Shown in pieces: positions 1-6,060 of a DNA stretch of 7,833 nucleotides (within the stretch, counting starts at the first letter, position 1; each line of letters opens with the position of its first letter). Under the pieces are notes generated by a model. That model ran no database searches, was not told the DNA's origin, and was given only the letters and a program-made list of their open reading frames with translations. A program made the position numbers and the translations under genes. Source of the DNA: Methanobacteriota archaeon. Its GTDB lineage: Archaea > Thermoplasmatota > Poseidoniia > Poseidoniales > Poseidoniaceae. Location of the stretch: the NCBI GenBank assembly GCA_002726845.1, contig PBSP01000013.1, positions 6,305 through 14,137 of the forward strand, read 5' to 3'.

Positions 1-1572
1 GACACTTTTACAATCACCGGTTTACCTGGAGGTGTAAATGCTGTGCTACCCGATGTTAAGGAATTCTTCCTCGAGGCAGGATCCATACACAATGTAACGT
101 TAACAATGACTGCATCCGCAGCAATCAGTGCACGCACGGACTCCCTCTCTCTGCGTCTCTTATCCGACTCAACAGAGGCGCTGCTTGCGGTCGAACTTCA
201 GGTTGTTGACAGAACTTTGGCAAAATTAAGTCCGAACACCAACCAAATCATTGCAGGTCCTGCTGCTCCGACAAACGTCACCATTGAAGTGACCAACATC
301 GGGACCTTGCAAGACACATTCCTTCTGTCCATCGGGGCGGGCGAAACCTCGAATTTCTTTGAACTTTCATTGTCCAAGACATCTGTAGTCCTTGGTGTTG
401 GCCAATCGGAATCGGTTGTTTTGAGCGTAAGAGAGACATCGATTGGGGCAAACTCGATTGGTTCGCCGATAAACATCGTTGCGACATCGACCTTGGATTC
501 CTCCTCCACGGACACCGTTATTCTTACACTCATACCCATGAACGCGGGTTCGGAAATATCCGTAGTAGACGACGATGCATCAGCCGAAGCGGGCGGACTC
601 ATAAACGGCTCTTTCAGTGTGAGCAATACAGGAAACAGTGTGGATGTGTTTTCCCTGTCTTCCGTGAACATTGATTGCGTAATGGAATCCTTGGTTGAGT
701 TGCAGCCGGGTGAATCCAAGACCTTCCCCTACACCTGCAATGTCCCCTACGACGGTAATGCCGGTTCGAACACCTTTTCCTTCCGTTCGGTATCAAGCGC
801 TCGACCGGATTCTGTCCACAACCAAGTTGTTTTTTACACAATTGAAGCAACATGGAATTCAGACACAGCGGTGAACATCACCGTAGACCAAAACGAATTG
901 ACGCTTCCTTATCTCGGAGGTTCTTCGACGACGGTCAGCATAACCAACCTTGCGAACATTCAGATAACCGGGCGTCTTACCGTAACAGGTGTTTCTGAAA
1001 GTGTGATTCAATGGCACTTCAATGACACGCTCGGTGAGCAAACAGACGAATTCACACTCGAACCAGGTGCATCCGAGATTTACGTTGTTCGATTCGACTC
1101 AATGACTGCATACGAAACCTATGCAGAAGTGCGCATCAAGGCATTTGTAAAGATCGATGGAAGTAGCTTTGATGCGGAATCAGACATCCTTGAACTCCAA
1201 GTAAATGGTGAACCCCAACCGCCGCAAGGAGTCTCCTTGCTTGGGATTGAAATCGGTAAGCAAACCACGCTCCAAATCATGGCGATTGGTTACATTCTTT
1301 TCGCACTGGCAGTTGTATTCATCCGCCTGCGGAAACCCCGTGCAGAAGCGACGGAATCCGAAGAAAGTGAACAAAAAGAGGATGAAGAAACCAAAGAATA
1401 TCCGTTGGGTCCGAACGAGTGTCGAATGGACACCAACCGTCGCATTTCATGCCCATCTTGTGAGGCGAGACTCGCAGTTCCTGGTGGCAATGAACCGCCG
1501 TTCCGTTTCACGTGTCCGACCTGCGACTCAAGCATCAGGGTTGTCGAATACGGCTCAGCACCGAAGTTCTGA
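1..1572 (+). CDS. Surface protein with NEW3/COG1470-like repeats, one membrane helix and a cytosolic zinc ribbon (5' partial)
   Basis: The frame is open from base 1, so the gene begins upstream; the GTG at 43 is only the first internal start-like codon. The 523 residues seen (numbered from base 1) begin with an ectodomain of at least three beta-sandwich repeats, near residues 85-180, 190-290 and 295-400. These carry phrases such as VTIEVTNIGTLQDTF and SFSVSNTGNSVDVFSL, typical of NEW3/COG1470-type archaeal surface proteins. Two ectodomain cysteines (C226, C246) could form a disulfide. One hydrophobic helix lies near 424-442, followed by basic RLRKPR and an acidic Glu/Lys linker. The C terminus has CPSC (484-487) and CPTC (505-508), a compact zinc-ribbon-like knuckle pair, plus C474. 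The basic residues after the helix place the ribbon in the cytosol. The ligand and function are unknown; a role in the cell envelope or in signalling is inference. The stop codon directly abuts the stop of convergent trmI. Confidence 0.88.
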   Translation, partial: DTFTITGLPGGVNAVLPDVKEFFLEAGSIHNVTLTMTASAAISARTDSLSLRLLSDSTEALLAVELQVVDRTLAKLSPNTNQIIAGPAAPTNVTIEVTNIGTLQDTFLLSIGAGETSNFFELSLSKTSVVLGVGQSESVVLSVRETSIGANSIGSPINIVATSTLDSSSTDTVILTLIPMNAGSEISVVDDDASAEAGGLINGSFSVSNTGNSVDVFSLSSVNIDCVMESLVELQPGESKTFPYTCNVPYDGNAGSNTFSFRSVSSARPDSVHNQVVFYTIEATWNSDTAVNITVDQNELTLPYLGGSSTTVSITNLANIQITGRLTVTGVSESVIQWHFNDTLGEQTDEFTLEPGASEIYVVRFDSMTAYETYAEVRIKAFVKIDGSSFDAESDILELQVNGEPQPPQGVSLLGIEIGKQTTLQIMAIGYILFALAVVFIRLRKPRAEATESEESEQKEDEETKEYPLGPNECRMDTNRRISCPSCEARLAVPGGNEPPFRFTCPTCDSSIRVVEYGSAPKF

Positions 1573-2361
1573 TCACGACATTTTTTGAGCGATGAGCAGA
1601 AACGCGGTGTGGCCAAACGGACCGTTGACTGGGCGCATGCCACCTTTGCTGGCTTTTCCCCATTCACGTTCGATGATTTCACCAGCCCATTCGACGTTAA
1701 GTCCCGATTCTTCACAAGCAATCCATGCCTGCTCCAGTTGGCTTGAAACGGGGCAATAGCATGAAAGCCGACCTCCAATTTTGAGAAGGTGTGCTACGGC
1801 TCGAATTGCGGAGGGATGCTCGGGTAAATCAAGCAAAACGGCATCGACGTTTGATACGTTGGTTTCGATTTCGTCAATTGCGGTCTCTATTCGCCCGTCG
1901 ATGTGCGAATGCTTTGGAAATTCGGGAACTGCCTGCGCAAGCTTCTCAAGGTTTTCCAGACCGACAACGGAATGCTCCTCTCTTGGTTCGATGGTAATCA
2001 GATGACCTGTTGCTCCCAAAACGCGTGCAAGATGCATGGATTGACCTGCAGAGCCCAATCCTGCTTCCAGAACAACATCTCCTGGACCGATTCCAAGCCG
2101 AGTAATGAAAATGCCAGCATCTTTGGAACCAATGGTCTGGGCTCTTCGTTTCATTCCTTGAAACAATTCAGGCAGACGAGGGGGGAGATGCGTGAAGGTT
2201 TTCGACCCGATTTGGACTGCTGCTCCTAAAGCAACAGAGGACAGGGTTTGTTTGGGATTGAACACGCCAATACCTTTGAATTTACGACTCTCATCAACCA
2301 GTTCAATGATATGAACGCGCCCATTTTCCTCAACAAGCGCCGCAATCTTCTCCTCGGCCAT
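1573..2361 (-). CDS. trmI: tRNA (adenine-N1)-methyltransferase, TrmI family
   Basis: The 262-residue product matches the usual size of archaeal/bacterial TrmI, a SAM-dependent enzyme that makes m1A58 in the tRNA T-loop (and also m1A57 in some archaea), normally as a tetramer. An N-terminal beta-barrel-like part covers about 1-65. The family signature KRRAQTIGSKD (71-81) precedes the Rossmann-fold domain. Motif I is VLEAGLGSAGQS (97-108), the acidic ribose-binding loop is IEPREE (124-129), the catalytic-type LDLPEHP is at 177-183 with D178, and the C-terminal GHTAFLLIAQK (250-260) matches the family's GHTGFLVFA-like end. Motif I is slightly atypical, since the common form is close to GTGSG. 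The ATG at 2361 is chosen because the frame has a stop 22 bases upstream and the protein starts at the expected place. The gene is convergent with the first gene (zero spacing) and divergent from the large surface-protein gene. Confidence 0.9.
   Translation of the reverse strand: MAEEKIAALVEENGRVHIIELVDESRKFKGIGVFNPKQTLSSVALGAAVQIGSKTFTHLPPRLPELFQGMKRRAQTIGSKDAGIFITRLGIGPGDVVLEAGLGSAGQSMHLARVLGATGHLITIEPREEHSVVGLENLEKLAQAVPEFPKHSHIDGRIETAIDEIETNVSNVDAVLLDLPEHPSAIRAVAHLLKIGGRLSCYCPVSSQLEQAWIACEESGLNVEWAGEIIEREWGKASKGGMRPVNGPFGHTAFLLIAQKMS
1581..1586 (+). terminator. Possible oligo-T terminator for the upstream surface-protein gene
   Basis: A run of six T on the + strand begins 9 bases after the TGA of the 1-1572 gene. 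Archaeal RNA polymerase can terminate at short U-tracts without a hairpin, so this is a plausible terminator. It lies inside the last codons of trmI on the opposite strand, where the same bases read as part of the AQKM codons, so coding constraint alone could explain the run. No comparable T-run is seen on the minus strand just beyond the trmI stop. Confidence 0.35.
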
Positions 2362-2386
2362 GGACTTCCGAAGGCGTCTGTATCAT

Positions 2387-2414
2387 CAGACTTTTCCACA
2401 TTGTGGAAAATCTG
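2387..2414. promoter_or_regulatory. Palindrome in the trmI / surface-protein divergent region (candidate operator)
   Basis: TTTTCCACA (2392-2400) and TGTGGAAAA (2402-2410) form a perfect 9-bp inverted repeat around a single T at 2401. Flanking CAGA (2387-2390) and TCTG (2411-2414) extend the pairing to 13 bp if C2391 is bulged. The element starts 26 bp upstream of the trmI ATG, where a TATA/BRE of a leaderless trmI transcript would lie, and ends 34 bp upstream of the TATA box of the large gene. A dimeric regulator site is the simplest reading. An RNA hairpin or an origin-binding site is also possible; no regulator gene is visible nearby. Confidence 0.5.
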
Positions 2415-2448
2415 CGAAAAAGATTGTAGAATCAAAAACAGACTAGCA

Positions 2449-2456
2449 TTATATAA
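2449..2456 (+). promoter_or_regulatory. Archaeal TATA box, leaderless promoter for the large surface-protein gene
   Basis: TTATATAA matches the archaeal TATA consensus. Its centre is about 24-25 bases upstream of the ATG at 2477, which is the usual TATA-to-transcription-start distance in archaea. Transcription would therefore begin at or next to the A of the start codon, giving a leaderless mRNA. The bases before the ATG (GAGTTATT) contain no ribosome binding site, which fits. The sequence directly upstream (GACTAGCA) is not a strong purine-rich BRE. Confidence 0.7.
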
Positions 2457-2476
2457 TCCGTGGTATACGAGTTATT

Positions 2477-5400
2477 ATGCCAATTGGTACAAAACCGCTT
2501 TCAATTGTTTTGGTCGTGCTGTTTTTGGGCAGTCTGACAGGTGGATTTACGTCCGTCCTCAATCAGACCAATCCGGAGGTACTTGAGGAAGAGCCAGAGA
2601 TCCAAATGGCTTCTCAGGCAACCAGTCCAGGCCATGTTGTCTTTGGACAATACATCTCATCGGACAATTGTGGACATTGTTCAAAGAATGGCGGAGGATC
2701 CGATGCACATCACTCGCTCAAGCAACTCCACCCAGACGAATATGTCTACGTGACGTACATGTCTGCCTCTTACTCAGATACAGATACCTCCCGAGCAGGA
2801 AACGTTGGCCCCTACAATTGGGCTTGGAGTAGAGGTGGAGCTCCGGATGCATATTTTGGTGACCGAACGGATGGAAGTGGAGGGCCGGGCTCCAATGGTT
2901 GCAATGTAGGTGGTGCTGACACCTCCTCCACATCCTATGACGCCACGTTTAGCAACGGCGGGTGCATGATGCCTGCATCCACCGTCAACAACTACGGAAT
3001 GAGCGCAGCCATTAGCCAATCTGGCTCGTTTTACAACATTGACATCTCATACAGATACACGGGCTCGGGCAGTTCTGCAAGCAACATGAAACTCTACGCT
3101 GCTTTGGTCGACGAAGATTGTACAGGTTATTCCTATCGTTCAGGTATTCCTCACGGATACAATTGCTGGATGGCATGGCTTACGAGTGGAGACACGTACA
3201 AATCGAAAAACGCAGGTTCTGGAAACGCATTTGCAAGTGTAAACCCAACCTCAACTTCCCAAACCGTTTCATGGACGAGCGTCCCATCCTCCGTTGTCCC
3301 CGGAGGGTTGAGCAAAGCCATTGTTGTTGGCGTTCTCATGACAGGAAACAGCGTCTCATCGGGCGGCTCAAGCCCGCACGTATACCACGCAGTTGATTCA
3401 ACAATGGGTCCAAAGATGGATTTGTCCATACCGAGTTTCACTGCCTCCACATCAGCCGGTGATTCTTACAAAAGAGGTGATGTTGTCACCCTCGATGCAA
3501 CCGTTGCCAACACCGGCGACCTTGCCTACAACAATGGAGGCTCTGTGAAGTTCTACTACCTCCTCAACGGAAACAAGAATTACATCGGTCAAGCAACGCC
3601 AATCAGTTCAATGGCAACGACTGGTTCAACCAGCACCATGAGCGCACAGAAAACGTTCGATACCAGCGTTCTGCCTGAGAACGGATGGAAGACGGTGTTT
3701 GGAGCCGAGCTTTCTACCTCGGGAGAAACCGTTACCTCAAACAATCAGGCAACAGTGGAAATGGATCACGACCGTCCTCCAACGTCGAATTCTCCTCAGG
3801 TGATTGGGAGTACAGACATCAACCGAGGGGAATATTTCTCAGTTCTTGCCAAAGGAAGCGCAAACGATAACGTTGACAGCATCGATTCACTCACGTTCGA
3901 TGTCGAGATCTCTCCTGCTGGAACCAACCAATGGTCGAGTAGTGTCGTGACTGGCGGAACAAACATTCTGTACCTGGGTACCCCGAGCGAGGGACGTGAA
4001 TATTATCTCTTGCCAACGGTTGACATGCCTGCCGGTTTGTACGACATTCGTAGCCGGGCCATCGATGCACGTGGGCAAACCTCAGGTTGGTCCATGACCA
4101 CCAATGCATTCGACTTGACGAATGCACCACCATCGATTACACCAAACCAAGTAAGTCCAGTACCGTGTGATGTCGCGACCAAGGTCGATATGACAGGCAT
4201 CATCACCGACCCTGAGACACCTTTGTCGGCATTGGACATAACGAGCAACCATGCATCCTTTGTCGATTGGCATCCTTTGACAACTGAGGTCGAAGTGTTG
4301 TTTGCTTGGGATGCAACACAAGGTTGTCCACTTGGCCAGCAAGGTATTGAAATTTTCATGGACGATGGGGCCGATTATTCGGAGCAAGGCGCGCTTCCCT
4401 ACGGAACCTTGCTGTTCAACATCTTAGAGAATGGACAACCTCGATGGCAAGCTCTACCCACTCAAATCATCGACGAAGGTTCCATTGGAACGCTTAGTTT
4501 ACTGCCGTTTTTGTCCGATACCGATTCAACAGGGAACATCGTATCTGCTGAAGATTTGACGTTGGAAATTATTCAGATGTCAACCAACGATGTCTTTGAA
4601 GCGAGGTTGGAGGGAACCAACATCGTATTTTCGACCGTGGACGATGATGTGAACGGTGAATTGACGGTCACGATTCGGGCAAGTGATGGTGATCAGTACG
4701 CCGATCAAACACTTATTGCGAAGGTCAACCCAATCAACGATCCACCACGACTCGACATGGACAGCCTTCAACAGGAACCAATCAAGTTGGGCACACAGCG
4801 TGTCGTCAATCTCATGGCCCATTTGACGGACGTTGATAATCTCGACAGTGAAGCCTTCATCACGGTTTCATCGGATGAACAAGGCGCAGCAAAATACAAC
4901 CCAATCGACGGAACCATGACGTTAAACTTCCAGAGTTCAGGAACGCATGACGTTATTATCAACGCAATCGATCGGTACGATTCCAACACTTACACGCTAA
5001 CAGTCGAAGTTTTCGATGCCTATCCACTGTATGTGGCCAAAGAAAGCGATGGAGGAGGTCACATGTACATCATTATGGAAAACGCTTACATCGACCAAAT
5101 ACCAACCGCCAACATTTTCCTGACCGATACAGCACCGACCTTTACTTCAATTGAAACCACATGGAACATTTGCAACGATGAAACAGGAACCTGCGACGGA
5201 CTCTATGAAGTGAATCTTGACATTACTCGGTCCATGGTGGGGTGGGAACTCGATCTCGACATTCCCTCGCTTTTCATGCCGGATCAATTCGCTCGCCCTT
5301 CTGGGTCTGCGTACAAGGACTACTATCAGGTGTCGGTCAAGGCTGTTGATACAAACAACAACGATTACAAAAGCATCACCAGTATTCGCTGGAACATCCT

Positions 5401-6001
5401 CGAAGAACTTCCACCAATAAGTGAAATGGACGAAATAACCTTGAACGATTACATCGATAGGTTGGCTGATGACATTGCATCACTGGAAACGCAATCTGCT
5501 GATGCGCTCAATGAGGCATACAAAGATGAGGTTGCGCTCATTATCGATCAAAAGCGTGCTGAATACAACGATGCATGCGCCGACCCACGTGCAAACTGTC
5601 CGAGTCAAGAAATGCAGGCAGAGGATTCCGCTGAAAAATCGGACAAAAACATGAACTTGACCTTAATCCTTGGAATTGTAGGTGCTATCATTGGACTTGC
5701 ACTGGCGGTAGGACTGCTCCTTCGCAAGGATGGACGTTACAAGTATCATGAAACAAACGATGTCTGGACGCAAGACTCTCTGCCAATTCACGATACCGTT
5801 GCCAATTCAATGTACGGGGGAGCCGCACAAATCTTCCAACAACCGATTCCACATCCTCATGCTCATCCTGCGCCACTCCCAGTTTTGCCGCCGATGGTTC
5901 ATGCTGGACCCCCACTTCCACCCGGCGGACTGCCTGCTGGATGGACCTTTGAACAGTGGCAATACTACGGTCAGCAATACCTTGATCGTCTGCAGCAGTG
6001 A
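2477..6001 (+). CDS. Giant single-pass surface protein: thioredoxin-like CGHC domain, beta-sandwich/cadherin-like repeats, His/Pro-rich cytosolic tail
   Basis: The 1174-residue product starts with a signal peptide (K6, hydrophobic 8-20). A thioredoxin-like domain covers about 51-135: strand VVFGQYIS, then CGHC at C65/C68 at a helix start, strand VYVTYM (90-95), and a cis-Pro-like GGAPDAYF (120-127). Residues 175-312 look like a beta-sandwich, and the pair resembles the layout of Omp28-type proteins. A CARDB-like domain (313-430), an Ig/FN3-like domain (433-548) and a region at 551-650 follow. Cadherin-like repeats lie at about 652-757 and 757-848, with the linker VNPINDPPRLD, then another beta domain (850-975). 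A charged helix (983-1035) precedes the membrane helix (1060-1082). The tail has PHPHAHPAP and ends with GWTFEQWQYYGQQYL. All twelve cysteines are extracellular and look paired. Export and topology are clear; adhesion, redox or structural roles are inference. Start choice rests on the signal peptide and the TATA spacing. Confidence 0.88.
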   Translation: MPIGTKPLSIVLVVLFLGSLTGGFTSVLNQTNPEVLEEEPEIQMASQATSPGHVVFGQYISSDNCGHCSKNGGGSDAHHSLKQLHPDEYVYVTYMSASYSDTDTSRAGNVGPYNWAWSRGGAPDAYFGDRTDGSGGPGSNGCNVGGADTSSTSYDATFSNGGCMMPASTVNNYGMSAAISQSGSFYNIDISYRYTGSGSSASNMKLYAALVDEDCTGYSYRSGIPHGYNCWMAWLTSGDTYKSKNAGSGNAFASVNPTSTSQTVSWTSVPSSVVPGGLSKAIVVGVLMTGNSVSSGGSSPHVYHAVDSTMGPKMDLSIPSFTASTSAGDSYKRGDVVTLDATVANTGDLAYNNGGSVKFYYLLNGNKNYIGQATPISSMATTGSTSTMSAQKTFDTSVLPENGWKTVFGAELSTSGETVTSNNQATVEMDHDRPPTSNSPQVIGSTDINRGEYFSVLAKGSANDNVDSIDSLTFDVEISPAGTNQWSSSVVTGGTNILYLGTPSEGREYYLLPTVDMPAGLYDIRSRAIDARGQTSGWSMTTNAFDLTNAPPSITPNQVSPVPCDVATKVDMTGIITDPETPLSALDITSNHASFVDWHPLTTEVEVLFAWDATQGCPLGQQGIEIFMDDGADYSEQGALPYGTLLFNILENGQPRWQALPTQIIDEGSIGTLSLLPFLSDTDSTGNIVSAEDLTLEIIQMSTNDVFEARLEGTNIVFSTVDDDVNGELTVTIRASDGDQYADQTLIAKVNPINDPPRLDMDSLQQEPIKLGTQRVVNLMAHLTDVDNLDSEAFITVSSDEQGAAKYNPIDGTMTLNFQSSGTHDVIINAIDRYDSNTYTLTVEVFDAYPLYVAKESDGGGHMYIIMENAYIDQIPTANIFLTDTAPTFTSIETTWNICNDETGTCDGLYEVNLDITRSMVGWELDLDIPSLFMPDQFARPSGSAYKDYYQVSVKAVDTNNNDYKSITSIRWNILEELPPISEMDEITLNDYIDRLADDIASLETQSADALNEAYKDEVALIIDQKRAEYNDACADPRANCPSQEMQAEDSAEKSDKNMNLTLILGIVGAIIGLALAVGLLLRKDGRYKYHETNDVWTQDSLPIHDTVANSMYGGAAQIFQQPIPHPHAHPAPLPVLPPMVHAGPPLPPGGLPAGWTFEQWQYYGQQYLDRLQQ
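2627..2881 (+). other. Thioredoxin-like domain with CGHC active-site motif (part of the large surface protein)
   Basis: Residues 51-135 of the large protein show beta strand, CxxC at a helix start (codons 2669-2680 encode CGHC), a helix rich in His/Leu, a second strand, and a Gly-Gly-Ala-Pro segment at the place of the cis-proline loop. CGHC is the redox motif of protein disulfide isomerases. The domain is shorter and more Gly/Ser-rich than classical thioredoxin, so the fold is inferred from motif order; catalytic activity is not shown by sequence alone. Confidence 0.6.
5654..5998 (+). other. Membrane helix and cytosolic tail of the large surface protein
   Basis: Residues 1060-1082 form a strong hydrophobic helix followed by RKDGRYK, so the tail after it should be cytosolic. 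The tail has a His/Pro-rich stretch (H1126, H1128, H1130, H1142 among prolines, 1123-1150) and ends in an aromatic motif, W1156, E1159, W1161, Y1163, Y1164, G1165, Y1168. From memory, similar GWT-EQW-YYG endings occur on other predicted membrane proteins of Marine Group II-like archaea. The partner is unknown. Confidence 0.6.
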
Positions 6002-6060
6002 AACTTTGAATTCTATGGCTCATGCTAAAGTCCTAAAGAGGATGACAACGAGGAGACATC
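6002..6060 (+). promoter_or_regulatory. Short spacer before lonB with a Shine-Dalgarno site
   Basis: AGGAG at 6051-6055 lies 5 bases before the lonB ATG and complements the conserved archaeal 16S rRNA 3' end (CCUCC), supporting the start at 6061. An in-frame stop at 6043-6045 rules out a longer N terminus. The spacer has no oligo-T terminator after the surface-protein stop and no clear TATA box; AT-rich bases near 6005-6016 are the only candidate. Read-through from the upstream gene and a weak separate promoter both remain possible. Confidence 0.5.

Larger units (their letters stand above)
2362..2476. promoter_or_regulatory. Divergent intergenic control region between trmI and the large surface-protein gene
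   Basis: This 115-bp, AT-rich spacer must hold the promoters of both divergent genes. On the + strand it contains the TTATATAA box. On the minus strand no consensus TATA is visible 20-35 bases upstream of the trmI ATG; that place is taken by the palindrome arm (AAAAGTCTG on the minus strand), so trmI may have a weak or atypical promoter. No ribosome binding site precedes either start codon. Confidence 0.55.

Noticed and set aside
198..719. 173-codon open frame on the minus strand inside the first surface-protein gene
   Set aside because: It is antisense to a clearly coding frame with good domain structure; its translation is Ser/Thr/Pro-rich without any recognisable motif, as expected for a shadow of the opposite strand.
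43..1572. GTG at 43 as the true start of the first gene
   Set aside because: The frame is open back to base 1 with plausible beta-domain sequence, there is no signal peptide after the GTG and no start signal before it, so the gene starts outside the window.
1290..1778. 162-codon minus-strand open frame spanning the junction of gene 1 and trmI
   Set aside because: It overlaps the membrane helix and zinc ribbon codons of gene 1 and the 3' end of trmI in another frame, has no promoter or ribosome binding site, and its product shows no family features.
2226..2435. Possible small minus-strand gene covering the divergent promoter region
   Set aside because: It overlaps the trmI N terminus in another frame and would cover the palindrome; no start signal supports it and its product is not recognisable.
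4003..4387. Minus-strand open frames of about 100-118 codons inside the large surface-protein gene
   Set aside because: They are antisense to conserved beta-sandwich coding sequence and overlap each other in different frames, the pattern of chance open frames.
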